Shown piece by piece: positions 55,556 to 64,000 of a stretch of 64,000 nt of DNA. Both the position numbers and the translations under genes were made by a program. The notes below the pieces were generated by a model. That model saw only the letters and a list, made by a program, of their open reading frames with translations. It made no database searches and was not told the origin of the DNA. Source of the stretch: Saprospiraceae bacterium (GTDB lineage Bacteria > Bacteroidota > Bacteroidia > Chitinophagales > Saprospiraceae); contig JAHDHH010000011.1 in the NCBI GenBank assembly GCA_020631405.1, forward strand, positions 1-64,000. The letters are read 5' to 3'. Within the stretch, counting starts at the first letter, position 1; every line of letters starts with the position of its first letter.

Positions 55556-56848
55556 ATGAGGTGGATAAACATGCATATGAGGTTCAAAATGCTTTTGGCA
55601 GCGTTGACGATGGCATCAGCTGCTTTTGCCCAATTCAGCAATAGTTATTTCGAGCAAAGACTTGTACAAGGCATAAACAAGTCTGCAAATCTGACAGTGT
55701 CGCTCCCTTCTGTAAGCTCGGCATTACATAATACTGGGTTTACCTATGGCGACATTTATGAGAGAGAAAGTAAAATCCTCAATATCGTCACCGCAGCGGA
55801 TGCAGATACTGATTTCAACTTCGTCACGAATCAGCGATTAAGCTATGGAGGAGTCAGCGTACAGAAGAATGACTTGACTCTTAGTCTCCACCATGAATGG
55901 AGTGCTGATGCTAGTCTCAATATTCCAGAATCTTTATTCGATGTAGTTGTGGATGGTAATGCACAATTTGCAAACACTAACTTTACGATCAATCCTTCGT
56001 TTCAATATCTCACGATGCACCGAATCTCCCTTGGATTAGCATATAGCAATGCTAGGCTTCACTTAGGCGGTCAATTACACATTTACCAAGGAGATGAGTC
56101 AATCTTCGGAAAGCAATTCGAAATTAATGTCATTGCGCAAGAAGACTTTTTTGACTTGACGTTCGAAAAAGAGATAGCAGTACTTTCATCAGGGGTTATC
56201 AATTACAAAAGTATAGATGATATCGACTTCATTGGAAATAAAGATGTGTTCTCACCCTTCCCTACCTTTAAGAATCTCGGTCTTGGACTTGCGCTAGAAG
56301 GCAGTTATCAAGTCTCTGAATGCCTCAAAATTATGGCCAGAGTCGATGACCTAGGCATCATCAACTGGAGGACTCAGACTGCTCAATACACTGACAATAC
56401 TCAGAGCAATTTTAGTGGAATCGACATCAGAGACTCATATGTCAGCAATGAACCCTATAGTCTCAAAGACACCCTTTATGACTTGTTGAGTATAGAGAAG
56501 AGTTTTGATTCATTCAGTGAAACAACCGCCTTTTCCTATTTTGCAAGAATACAGTACGAACTTACAGATAATGTCAATTTTGGTGCAACCCTGAGAGGCA
56601 AGCAAACCGCAACTGCCCTGCACAGTGTCTTACAATTACATGCTCAAAAAATACTAACTGACGACCTGAGTCTCTCAGTAAATAATACCAGCATCCATGG
56701 ATCTATCATCAACCTAGGTCTGGGTGTCAATTGGCGAGTAGAAGATAGCTTACATGTATACTTCAATACTACCAACCCTTGGAAGTTATTCAAGATGTAT
56801 GATGCAAAGGTATTTCAGCTTAACTTTGGGTCTTACATAACCTTATAA
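55556..56848 (+). CDS. DUF5723 outer-membrane beta-barrel protein
   Basis: The 430-residue protein has a signal peptide (M-L-L-A-A-L-T-M-A-S-A-A-F-A-Q), with the start at 55556, 55571 or 55577 all possible; the first ATG is nearest the upstream stop. The rest has the alternating pattern of a DUF5723 barrel, including S-N-S-Y-F-E-Q-R, L-H-N-T-G-F-T-Y and L-G-L-G-V-N-W-R. It ends N-F-G-S-Y-I-T-L, a suitable C-terminal strand. Function is not known for the family. It is coupled at both ends: 1 bp after the lipoprotein stop, and its stop abuts the GTG of the glycosyltransferase. Confidence 0.8.
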   Translation: MRWINMHMRFKMLLAALTMASAAFAQFSNSYFEQRLVQGINKSANLTVSLPSVSSALHNTGFTYGDIYERESKILNIVTAADADTDFNFVTNQRLSYGGVSVQKNDLTLSLHHEWSADASLNIPESLFDVVVDGNAQFANTNFTINPSFQYLTMHRISLGLAYSNARLHLGGQLHIYQGDESIFGKQFEINVIAQEDFFDLTFEKEIAVLSSGVINYKSIDDIDFIGNKDVFSPFPTFKNLGLGLALEGSYQVSECLKIMARVDDLGIINWRTQTAQYTDNTQSNFSGIDIRDSYVSNEPYSLKDTLYDLLSIEKSFDSFSETTAFSYFARIQYELTDNVNFGATLRGKQTATALHSVLQLHAQKILTDDLSLSVNNTSIHGSIINLGLGVNWRVEDSLHVYFNTTNPWKLFKMYDAKVFQLNFGSYITL

Positions 56849-57850
56849 GTGCCAACTATTTCCGTATTAATGCCAGTCAAAAATGCTGGTGACTTCCTTA
56901 GTCCTTGCTTGGACTCTATCCTCAATCAATCTATTGAAGACTGGGAGCTCATTGCTATCAATGATGGCTCAACTGACGAATCGGAGTCTATTCTACAAGA
57001 GTATGTGGATAAGGATCCTAGAATACGATTACAGACAAATGCTGGACATGGAATCATAGATGCACTCCGCCAAGCCTATACTCTCTCGACAGGTGTGTAT
57101 ATCACTAGGATGGATGCCGACGACCTGATGTACCCTCACAAACTTGAAATACTCAGCAAGCAACTCACTCAACATGGCGAAGGTCATCTCTCGATAGGCA
57201 ATGTAGAATATATCTCTGAAACCACTCTCGGAGATGGTTACAAAAAGTACGCAGATTGGCTCAATGCCCTAACTAAGCAAGGCAGTAATTGGTCAGACAT
57301 CTATAAGGAATGTGTTATCCCATCTCCGTGTTGGATGATTCACCGTAGAGATTTAGAAGGATGTGGAAGCTTCAAGTCAGATATATACCCTGAGGATTAT
57401 GACCTTTGTTTTAGATTTTACAAAGCTGGACTAAGGTGTATCCCAAGTCAAGAAATCATTCACCAATGGAGAGACCACAAATCAAGGACATCAAGGACAA
57501 GTGAAGTCTATCGAGACAACAGATTCTTAGACCTGAAACTCTCTTACTTCCTAGCAATAGATCACAATCCCGAAAGCAAGTTAGTCCTCTGGGGAGCTGG
57601 TAAGAAAGGGAAATTGGTCGCACAATTTCTACTGGGTCACGGGATTCATTTTGACTGGATTAGCAACAATCCCAATAAGATAGGACACACTATCTATACC
57701 AAAACTATCACAGCACAGGATACCACCACCTTGCATACTGAAAAGCAATTCCTCATTGCAATTGGCAACCCTACAGAGCAAGAAGCAATCTATACTTTAC
57801 TCAATGATTCAGGACTCATCCGTGGTGAGCATTTTTTCCCGTTGAGTTAA
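56849..57850 (+). CDS. Family 2 glycosyltransferase with C-terminal Rossmann-like domain
   Basis: The start is GTG 56849, directly after the previous stop. Residues 1-225 form a GT-A domain: S-V-L-M-P-V-K-N-A near 5-13, I-N-D-G-S-T-D near 38-44, and the metal-binding D-A-D-D near 91-94. W-M-I-H-R-R and P-E-D-Y-D-L-C are typical acceptor-side motifs. Residues about 245-333 form a second domain opening with a nucleotide-binding-like L-V-L-W-G-A-G-K-K-G-K. No membrane helix is visible. It probably adds a sugar to a surface polysaccharide or glycoprotein; its coupling to the lipoprotein and barrel genes suggests a role in surface modification. Confidence 0.88.
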   Translation: MPTISVLMPVKNAGDFLSPCLDSILNQSIEDWELIAINDGSTDESESILQEYVDKDPRIRLQTNAGHGIIDALRQAYTLSTGVYITRMDADDLMYPHKLEILSKQLTQHGEGHLSIGNVEYISETTLGDGYKKYADWLNALTKQGSNWSDIYKECVIPSPCWMIHRRDLEGCGSFKSDIYPEDYDLCFRFYKAGLRCIPSQEIIHQWRDHKSRTSRTSEVYRDNRFLDLKLSYFLAIDHNPESKLVLWGAGKKGKLVAQFLLGHGIHFDWISNNPNKIGHTIYTKTITAQDTTTLHTEKQFLIAIGNPTEQEAIYTLLNDSGLIRGEHFFPLS

Positions 57851-57959
57851 GAATTTAGGACAATTTGTGTTAAGTTTATAGAACACGATTTTGCAGAGTT
57901 ACTTAATCAAAAAGAAGAGTTGCTTTGTATATAATATCACATCACCCTAATCGACTAAT

Positions 57960-58247
57960 ATGGAAATCCGAACTTCATGTGAGCATTGTGACAAGGCTCT
58001 ACCGAATGGAGCTGCAGATGCGATGATCTGTACTTTTGACTGCACTTTTTGCAAGACATGTGTAGATACTATACTAGAAAATGTCTGCCCTAATTGTGGT
58101 GGTGGGTTAGTCCATAGACCTACAAGACCTAGTTACCATATGGAAAAACATCCTGTCAGAGCAGACAAAGTATTCAAGCCCATCAATATGGATACCTTTG
58201 TCCCAATAAGAGAACGGCTGAAGTCTGTTCCTCCAAATGAACGCTAA
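57960..58247 (+). CDS. DUF1272 zinc-binding protein
   Basis: The 95-residue protein matches the DUF1272 family: eight Cys residues in C-E-H-C, then C-T-F-D-C-T-F-C-K-T-C, and C-P-N-C-G-G-G-L, which would bind two zinc ions in a RING-like or treble-clef arrangement. The last 40 residues are basic and proline-rich (R-P-T-R-P-S-Y) with no defined fold. The family function is unknown. It lies 109 bp after the glycosyltransferase and 57 bp before the DUF5103 gene, probably as an independent unit. Confidence 0.88.
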   Translation: MEIRTSCEHCDKALPNGAADAMICTFDCTFCKTCVDTILENVCPNCGGGLVHRPTRPSYHMEKHPVRADKVFKPINMDTFVPIRERLKSVPPNER

Positions 58248-58304
58248 CTTAATACTTTAACAATACCGTAAAACAGTATTTACCAATAAAGACGTTGTAT
58301 CAAT

Positions 58305-59612
58305 ATGAACATCCTGGCAAATCTTGCAGCAGCTACCGCACTTCTATTGAGCTTAACTTCACTATCACTTGTGGCTCAACCAGACCATTCGGAAATAATC
58401 TTTGAGGACTATACCTATGTCGACTACATCAAGACTGTGCAGTTTACTCAAAATGGTGAAGCATTTGGACTACCTGTAGTTGGGCCAAATGAAAGACTAG
58501 TCTTAACCTTCGATGATATGAATGCTGATGATTATGAATATAACTACACCGTCATACACTGTGATAGGAATTGGGTACCGTCTGAAATAGAAACTATCGA
58601 ATATTTATCTGGATTTGACTATGATGACATTGATACAAGAACAGAAAGTTCATATACTACTATACCTTATACTCATCACTCCCTAGAACTACCGAATCGT
58701 CAATTCGGGTGGACCATAAGTGGTAATTATCTATTAGTAGTATTTGATGAGGAATACTTACCAATCATCACAAGACGATTCATTGTACACGAAAACCAAG
58801 GACAATTGGAAGGCAGTTTTCTAAGGTCAAGACTTGCCAGCGAAACGAATACACATCACGAAGTAACATTTCACTACAAAAAAATGCCTGCTGAAGTAAC
58901 TAGCCCCTTGGTAGACCTAGAGGCTAAGGTGATGCAAGACCTCAATTGGCATACATTGTCAACAGGGACTAAACCATCTTACGAAAATGGAAATTCGCTG
59001 TATTTTGATCAAACAAAACGACTGACTTTTCCCTCTCTAATCGAGGCTAGACACTTTGATGCACGTGCAGTTGAATTTAAATTAGATAATGTTATCAAGA
59101 TTAGGCAATCACTAGATTCCATAATCCTAGACCTAGATACAACTAGAGTAAGAATCAATGGAGCATTCAGTAGCAGAGATGATAAGAATGGCAGGTTCGT
59201 CATAGGCAGGAGAGAACGAGCATCATTAAGTGAGAGTCTATATGCTTTTGAAGGATCTTGGAGAAGTAGTGCTAATACCTTCGCAGAATATGTCTATGCG
59301 AATTTCGTGCTCTATACACAGTTCAAGTTACCGGGCAAGGTCTTTGTCACAGGTAAGCTAAGTGACTATGCTAACTATCCAGAGTTTGAACTCTTCTATG
59401 ATCCATATACCCAATGCTACTCACGAGAAATTCTCGTGAAGCAAGGCCACTACGATTACTATTATACTGTGGTATCGGATGATAATATTCAGACCTATGA
59501 CTATACTGAGCAACTAGCACACCAATCAAGTCACGATTACTTAACCATCCTCTACTATCGTCCTTTTGCTCAAGACTTTGATAGAGTACTGCAGGTCTAT
59601 TACTTTGAATAA
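58305..59612 (+). CDS. DUF5103 domain secreted protein
   Basis: The 435-residue protein has a signal peptide (A-A-T-A-L-L-L-S-L-T-S-L-S-L-V-A-Q). The mature part matches DUF5103: I-K-T-V-Q-F near 42-47, F-D-D-M near 70, and Y-N-Y-T-V-I-H-C-D-R-N-W near 80-91 in the first domain. The second half has G-K-V-F-V-T-G-K-L-S-D-Y and ends P-F-A-Q-D-F-D-R-V. The family is Bacteroidota-specific with no assigned role; it looks like a two-domain beta-rich protein of the periplasm. A TolC family gene follows about 160 bp later. Confidence 0.85.
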   Translation: MNILANLAAATALLLSLTSLSLVAQPDHSEIIFEDYTYVDYIKTVQFTQNGEAFGLPVVGPNERLVLTFDDMNADDYEYNYTVIHCDRNWVPSEIETIEYLSGFDYDDIDTRTESSYTTIPYTHHSLELPNRQFGWTISGNYLLVVFDEEYLPIITRRFIVHENQGQLEGSFLRSRLASETNTHHEVTFHYKKMPAEVTSPLVDLEAKVMQDLNWHTLSTGTKPSYENGNSLYFDQTKRLTFPSLIEARHFDARAVEFKLDNVIKIRQSLDSIILDLDTTRVRINGAFSSRDDKNGRFVIGRRERASLSESLYAFEGSWRSSANTFAEYVYANFVLYTQFKLPGKVFVTGKLSDYANYPEFELFYDPYTQCYSREILVKQGHYDYYYTVVSDDNIQTYDYTEQLAHQSSHDYLTILYYRPFAQDFDRVLQVYYFE

Positions 59613-59649
59613 TACAAGAGGCTCATTTACTAAAGCATAAACAAAACCT

Positions 59650-59667
59650 TGCTTTAATCTTAAATTC
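59650..59667. repeat. Copy 2 of an 18-bp intergenic repeat (TGCTTTAATCTTAAATTC)
   Basis: The 18 bases are identical to 50244-50261. This copy is about 104 bp upstream of the tolC-like gene start, in the forward direction relative to it. Both copies sit upstream of envelope transport genes. Confidence 0.5.
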
Positions 59668-59770
59668 CCTACCCTTCATAGATTATTTAATCTTGACTTC
59701 ACTTATTTGGTATATCTATGTCAAATAATTGGAGAAAGCCCACAAAGGGCCACCAAGAAAAAAGCACAAT

Positions 59771-61189
59771 ATGAAAGGTACACTATCATCATGTATTATC
59801 ACTACTCTTCTGTTGCTCACTGCTCAATTGGGTAATAGCCAAAAAGTATGGAGCCTAGAAGATTGTATCAATCATGCCATGGACAAGAGTATATCTGTCG
59901 AAATGGCAAAGCTCAACCAAGAGAATTCAGCCTTGACGCATTTTGGCGCTAAGCAATCGAGATACCCCAACCTCAATGGCAATGTCAACCTAGCTTCTAA
60001 CTTCGGTAGAACAATCGACCCAACCACGAATGACTTTATCACTAGAGCATTTGTATCCAATAATTATGGACTTTCTACTGGTGTCATGCTCTATAATGCT
60101 GGACGTATCAACAATACAATCAGACAGGCCGAGAAGTCAATGGAGCAAACAGCATACAATACCTTGAGTGTCAAATATGATATAGCACTCCAAGTCAGCA
60201 ATCAGTATATGAATGTGCTTTTCGCAGAAGAAAATCTGACAAATAGCCAAACGCAGTTAGAGTTAGTGTCTTCACAAAAAGAAAATCTAGAAAAACTTAT
60301 CAATGCTGGAGTAAGGCCAAGTAATGACATCTTCGAACTAGAAGCACAACTAGCACAAAGCAAGCAAAGTATCCTTGAAGCAGAAAATAGGTTGGCACTA
60401 GCAAAACTTGGACTAGCCCAACTCTTAAGACTCGATGACAATACTATAGAAATAGAAAAGGGCGGCGAACTAGGTGCAATACTTGACCCTAATACGATTA
60501 CTTATGAAGAGCTCATCACCAAGACTATTTCTCATCATCCAGGCCTACGGGCAGCGCAATTAGCAGTAGAGCAAGCACAGATCGGGGAAGATATTGCCAA
60601 AGCAGCACTCTATCCTTCGGTGTCAGTGGGAGCAAACCTAGGGACAGCCTATTCTGGTAGTGGTATGGAACTCAGTGGATTCGAAAGTCAACTTGTGAGT
60701 CAGACAGTGATATTCAACGGCACACCGGCAACATTCGAAATAGAGCAAGATGTGCCTGTATTCATAGATTCTCCATATGCTAATCAAATTAGCGACAACC
60801 TTTCCTATGGCATTGGATTAGGAGTAAGCGTCCCGATATTCAACAATAGTACAGCAAAAATAGGCATCGAAAGAGCTAAGCTAAACACTAAAAATCAACA
60901 ACTCTCTTTGGACCAAACTAAAGAGAGTATAAGATTAGACCTTCAAAATGTCCTCCTTGATGCCCAGGGTGCCAAGGCTAGATACGAAGCAAGTACCCTG
61001 ACCCTCAAAAGTCAAGAAGCAGCATTTGAATTTACGGACAAGAAATTCAAAGCAGGATCAATAGGCAACTTAGAGTGGGTGACTGCTCAGAACATTTATC
61101 AACAAACAGCAATCAACAATATCATAGCAAAATTCGAATACTACTTCACAGTGAAGGTACTTGAGTTTTATATGAATGGAATAAACTAA
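59771..61189 (+). CDS. TolC family outer-membrane efflux protein
   Basis: The start is placed at ATG 59771 (M-K-G-T-L-S-S), where a signal peptide ending near N-S-Q begins; a longer frame starts 42 bp upstream. The 472-residue protein has the TolC repeat structure: W-S-L-E-D-C-I-N-H-A-M near 23-33, N-G-R/A-R-x-x-Y-P-N/S-L near 60-68, then alternating long helices and hydrophobic strands. The second half repeats the pattern (A-A-L-Y-P-S-V-S-V-G-A near 290). It forms the outer-membrane channel of a tripartite export system with the periplasmic adaptor encoded 5 bp downstream. Confidence 0.93.
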   Translation: MKGTLSSCIITTLLLLTAQLGNSQKVWSLEDCINHAMDKSISVEMAKLNQENSALTHFGAKQSRYPNLNGNVNLASNFGRTIDPTTNDFITRAFVSNNYGLSTGVMLYNAGRINNTIRQAEKSMEQTAYNTLSVKYDIALQVSNQYMNVLFAEENLTNSQTQLELVSSQKENLEKLINAGVRPSNDIFELEAQLAQSKQSILEAENRLALAKLGLAQLLRLDDNTIEIEKGGELGAILDPNTITYEELITKTISHHPGLRAAQLAVEQAQIGEDIAKAALYPSVSVGANLGTAYSGSGMELSGFESQLVSQTVIFNGTPATFEIEQDVPVFIDSPYANQISDNLSYGIGLGVSVPIFNNSTAKIGIERAKLNTKNQQLSLDQTKESIRLDLQNVLLDAQGAKARYEASTLTLKSQEAAFEFTDKKFKAGSIGNLEWVTAQNIYQQTAINNIIAKFEYYFTVKVLEFYMNGIN

Positions 61190-61194
61190 TAATC

Positions 61195-62553
61195 ATGGCA
61201 AAGAAGACACGAAAAATACAATGGTGGATGATAGTCCTAGGGGTGATCATTGTTGCAGCTATTGTGATGTTCTTACTGAACAAAAACAATGAGGACGAGG
61301 GTATCTCAGTAGAATTGACCAAGCTTGAGACTCGAGACATCTTGGAGACCGTAACCGCAAGTGGTAAAATATTTCCTGAAAAGGAAGTCAAGATTAGTTC
61401 GGATGTCTCTGGAGAAATCGTAGAACTCTACATCATGGAAGGGGATACAGTGAAGGCTGGTCAGCTGCTAGCCAAGATAGATCCTGACTCCTATGTATCA
61501 GCAGTAGAAAGGGGCAAGGCTACACTCAACAATGTCAAAGCACAGCGAAGCATGTCCGAATCGCAAATAGAAAGTGCAAAAGCACAAAAAGAGCAAATCC
61601 AAGCTCAATTGGTCAATGCCAAAAATGTACATGCTAGAAATGAGGGCCTCTTCAAAGATGGGGTCATCTCCAAGGTAGAGTACGACCAATCAGAAGCCTC
61701 ATTGCGTAGCTTAGAGGCTAACCTTAAGGCTGCTCAAGCTAGTTTGATCTCTGCTCAGAAAAGTGCAGAAGGCGCCTCATTTAGTGTCCAAAGTTCAGAA
61801 GCAACGCTTAAAGAACTCAAGACAAACCTCAGCAGAACTACCATCAAAGCACCAGTAGATGGCATCATCTCTTCCCTCTCTGTCGAAGAAGGAGAAAGAG
61901 TAGTAGGAACTATCCAGATGGCTGGAACCGAAATGATGAGGATAGCCAACCTAGCATCAATGCTTGTAGAAGTAGATGTCAGTGAGAATGATATACTTAG
62001 AGTAAGTCTCAATGATCCTGTAGAAATAGAAGTAGATGCCTACCCAGATAGAACATTCTCCGGAGTTGTCAAACACGTCTCTAACAGTGCCTCAAACATC
62101 TCTGCCAACAGTGCCTTATCTACGGACCAAGTCACTAACTTCTTAGTAGAAGTCAGAATCGACTCAGAATCTTACAAGGCACTCATGGTTCCAGGCAGGG
62201 CTCATCCGTTCAGACCAGGTATGTCAGCAACTGTTGATATCAATACTGACAAAGCTACTGACATCGTCACCCTACCAATCCAAGCTGTATCCACGAGGGT
62301 GCCTGAGGAGTTCAAAGACAAAGCAAAGAAAGAGTTCAAAGAAGTAGTCTTCTCAATGCAGGGTGATAGCGCCGTCATGCATTACGTAACTACTGGCATC
62401 CAAGATGATGAGTACATTCAGATCACCTCAGAATTGGACAAGGCACTGACCATCATTTCAGGTCCTTACAATGCCATCGCAGACGAACTAGAACAAGGAA
62501 AGAAAGTAAAGGAAAAAGAAGAGGATGATGACAAGAAGAAGCGAGGTAAGTGA
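61195..62553 (+). CDS. Periplasmic adaptor (HlyD/MacA-RND type) of an efflux system
   Basis: The 452-residue protein has a short basic N-terminus, one membrane helix (about 10-28), a lipoyl-like half (about 65-95: V-S-G-E-I-V-E-L-Y-I-M-E-G-D-T-V-K-A-G-Q), a long coiled coil (about 100-195, rich in K/E/A), a beta barrel, and a final domain. The last 20 residues are strongly charged (E-E-D-D-D-K-K-K-R-G-K), which is unusual. It links an inner-membrane pump to the TolC-type channel encoded just upstream. No ABC or RND pump gene is next to it here. Confidence 0.92.
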   Translation: MAKKTRKIQWWMIVLGVIIVAAIVMFLLNKNNEDEGISVELTKLETRDILETVTASGKIFPEKEVKISSDVSGEIVELYIMEGDTVKAGQLLAKIDPDSYVSAVERGKATLNNVKAQRSMSESQIESAKAQKEQIQAQLVNAKNVHARNEGLFKDGVISKVEYDQSEASLRSLEANLKAAQASLISAQKSAEGASFSVQSSEATLKELKTNLSRTTIKAPVDGIISSLSVEEGERVVGTIQMAGTEMMRIANLASMLVEVDVSENDILRVSLNDPVEIEVDAYPDRTFSGVVKHVSNSASNISANSALSTDQVTNFLVEVRIDSESYKALMVPGRAHPFRPGMSATVDINTDKATDIVTLPIQAVSTRVPEEFKDKAKKEFKEVVFSMQGDSAVMHYVTTGIQDDEYIQITSELDKALTIISGPYNAIADELEQGKKVKEKEEDDDKKKRGK

Positions 62554-63145
62554 TCACAAGGCCGTAATTCTCTTTCTTAAAAATGCTGAAAAGGGTCATG
62601 CCAAAACTAGGCTAGCCCAAGGAATTGGGATTGATAAGGCGCATGATGCCTACCTCCACCTCTTGGATAAGACTAGGCAACTTTGCCAAACTCTACCCTA
62701 TACCATTTACTTATTCTACAGCCAAGAAATAGTAGTTGATCCTACTTGGCAAATCGACAATGTAGAACGAAGACTCCAAGCCAAAGGTGACTTAGGTGCT
62801 AAAATGAGTGCAGCATTTGCAGAAGTACTCAACCATGCTAGATCAGCTGTGATTATTGGATCTGACTGTCCATATATCCAACCAAGTCATATTCACGAAG
62901 CCTTTGCTATGCTAGAAGGACATGATGTAGTCTATGGACCAGCGCTTGATGGTGGATACTACCTCCTTGGCATGAACCAACTGCACACTACCCTCTTTGA
63001 AGATATCACATGGAGTACCTCTGAGGTCTTGAACCAAAGTCTTGATCAGTGCAAAGCATCCAATCTTTCAGTGACTACCATTGAGTCGTTAGAAGACGTA
63101 GATGAGGTGGATAGTTGGAACAGATACCTCAATAGTCAGAAATAG
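62525..63145 (+). CDS. TIGR04282 / DUF2064 family glycosyltransferase
   Basis: The 206-residue protein has a GT-A-like fold: L-F-L-K-N-A-E-K-G-H-A-K-T-R-L near 18-32, G-D-L-G-A-K-M-S-A-A-F near 86-96, I-G-S-D-C-P near 111-116 (the D in this motif is the likely metal or nucleotide ligand), and G-P-A-L-D-G-G-Y-Y-L-L-G near 137-148. These match the TIGR04282 family, described for arsenosugar biosynthesis. No arsenic methyltransferase gene is adjacent, so that role is not supported here. Its start overlaps the adaptor gene by 29 bp. Confidence 0.88.
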   Translation: MMTRRSEVSDHKAVILFLKNAEKGHAKTRLAQGIGIDKAHDAYLHLLDKTRQLCQTLPYTIYLFYSQEIVVDPTWQIDNVERRLQAKGDLGAKMSAAFAEVLNHARSAVIIGSDCPYIQPSHIHEAFAMLEGHDVVYGPALDGGYYLLGMNQLHTTLFEDITWSTSEVLNQSLDQCKASNLSVTTIESLEDVDEVDSWNRYLNSQK

Positions 63146-63150
63146 ACTAC

Positions 63151-64000
63151 TTAGTCAACCGAGGAGCCAAGGACTAGCTCCGTGACTTGCCGTTGGTCAT
63201 TTCTCAAAAACTCTACTGATATCTTATCTCCTGGTTTGAATTGTTCTAATATCGGAGTAATATCGCCACTTGTCTTTAATGGAATTCCAGCAAGCTTGAC
63301 TATGATATCTCCATATAGCAATTGTCCTCGATTATCCTGTCTGACACCTCTTAGCCCTGCTGTAGCGGCAGGTCCCGAAGACTGAGTATTTCTAATCATT
63401 GCTCCTGACTCTTTAAAATATTGGTCTGGAACTAACTCTACCCCTAAGAATGGTCTCTTCACTCTACCATATCTTATTAAATCAGGGACTACCCAACTTA
63501 CCTCATCCACTGGAATAGAAAAACCAATCCCTGCGTAGGCTCCAGATGGACTGTAGATTGCAGTATTTACCCCAATCAACCTACCAGAGCTATCGAGCAA
63601 TGGACCTCCACTATTTCCTGGATTAATAGCAGCATCCGTTTGTATTACTCCTGTGATAGGACTGCCACTTTTTGACTTGATCTCACGACCCACAGCACTG
63701 ATAATCCCAGTGGTCAGTGTCTGATCTAGTCCAAAAGGATTCCCAATAGCTAAGACATCTTGGCCAACCTTAAGATTAGCCGACCTCCCAACTGGTAATG
63801 GCAAGAGATTGTCATAGCGAGCATCTACCTTGAGTACTGCAAGATCCTTATTAGGTGCTACTCCTATTACCGTAGCGGGATAAGAGGTCTGATTAGAGAG
63901 TGTGATACTCACCTTATCACTGCCTTCTACTACGTGGTAGTTAGTCACAATATGTCCATCGTTGTCCCAGACGAATCCTGACCCTGTACCTTGAGGGATC
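63151..64000 (-). CDS. HtrA/Do-like S1C serine protease with PDZ domain (5'-partial)
   Basis: The gene runs off the end of the window. The visible frame includes G-T-G-S-G-F-V-W-D-N-D-G-H-I upstream of a GTG at 63948, so that GTG is not the true start. The protease domain shows the triad: His in T-N-Y-H-V-V-E-G, Asp in N-K-D-L-A-V-L-K-V, and Ser in N-P-G-N-S-G-G-P-L-L. A PDZ domain follows (about 165-260 of the visible part; L-Y-G-D-I-I-V-K-L). HtrA proteases clear misfolded proteins in the periplasm. It ends 6 bp from the convergent TIGR04282 gene. Confidence 0.93.
   Translation of the reverse strand, partial: IPQGTGSGFVWDNDGHIVTNYHVVEGSDKVSITLSNQTSYPATVIGVAPNKDLAVLKVDARYDNLLPLPVGRSANLKVGQDVLAIGNPFGLDQTLTTGIISAVGREIKSKSGSPITGVIQTDAAINPGNSGGPLLDSSGRLIGVNTAIYSPSGAYAGIGFSIPVDEVSWVVPDLIRYGRVKRPFLGVELVPDQYFKESGAMIRNTQSSGPAATAGLRGVRQDNRGQLLYGDIIVKLAGIPLKTSGDITPILEQFKPGDKISVEFLRNDQRQVTELVLGSSVD

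Noticed and set aside
58262-58282. Hairpin AATAC...GTATT between the DUF1272 and DUF5103 genes
   Set aside because: Only five base pairs and no T tract; too weak to call a terminator.
62525-63145. Arsenosugar biosynthesis role for the TIGR04282-type protein
   Set aside because: No arsenite methyltransferase or radical SAM partner is nearby; the family name alone does not support this.

Overview
The window looks like a chromosomal segment of a Bacteroidota bacterium, most likely a Saprospiria/Saprospiraceae-type marine or sludge organism; the lineage is an inference. The support is AT-rich DNA, many secreted proteins with type IX secretion (T9SS) C-terminal sorting domains, HYR/SprB/FG-GAP repeat proteins, TonB-dependent receptors with carboxypeptidase-like N-terminal domains, an ECF sigma/FecR pair, a LytS/LytTR two-component pair, and a promoter matching the Bacteroidota -33/-7 consensus (TTTG, then TAnnTTTG). 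I saw no rRNA, tRNA, CRISPR array, transposase or phage gene.

Layout. 1-8577: the 3' end of a giant HYR-repeat surface protein ending in dockerin-like, cohesin-like and T9SS modules, closed by a strong hairpin. 8.7-16.6 kb: two esterase/hydrolase lipoproteins, a membrane acyltransferase without an obvious start codon, a SatD/DUF3307 pair behind a 28-bp tandem-repeat promoter, malate:quinone oxidoreductase, a membrane protein, and an HxlR regulator with a repeated operator-like motif. 16.7-20.9 kb: a TonB-dependent receptor, a LytS-type kinase and a LytTR regulator in one operon. 21-23.3 kb: a START-like protein, a Crp/Fnr regulator and a PlsC-type acyltransferase. 24-28.1 kb: an ECF sigma/FecR/TonB-receptor cell-surface signalling unit. 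28.4-39.2 kb: four large secreted proteins in a row (M60-like metalloprotease, sialate-O-acetylesterase-like protein, FG-GAP propeller, SprB-repeat/type B CTD protein). 39.3-45.1 kb: M29 aminopeptidase, HflX, a T9SS protein, and tryptophan 2,3-dioxygenase. 45.2-52.4 kb (minus strand): a lipoprotein, an LVIVD-type propeller protein, two POT peptide transporters of different topology, and a propeller protein with one C-terminal membrane helix. 52.5-63.1 kb (plus strand): a beta-CASP metallo-hydrolase, a tightly packed lipoprotein/DUF5723/glycosyltransferase trio, DUF1272 and DUF5103 proteins, a TolC/HlyD export pair, and a TIGR04282-type glycosyltransferase. The window ends inside an HtrA-like protease gene.

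The genes together fit a heterotroph that handles protein and glycoprotein: secreted M60 peptidase and acetylesterase, TonB receptors under anti-sigma and LytTR control, an M29 aminopeptidase, POT importers and tryptophan catabolism. The least explained signals are regulatory: a 28-bp tandem promoter repeat before satD, a shared TTACTTTAC element at two distant promoters, helically phased 10-bp repeats near 41.8 kb, and an 18-bp identical intergenic sequence in front of two transporter loci. I did not find a clear new defence or mobile system.
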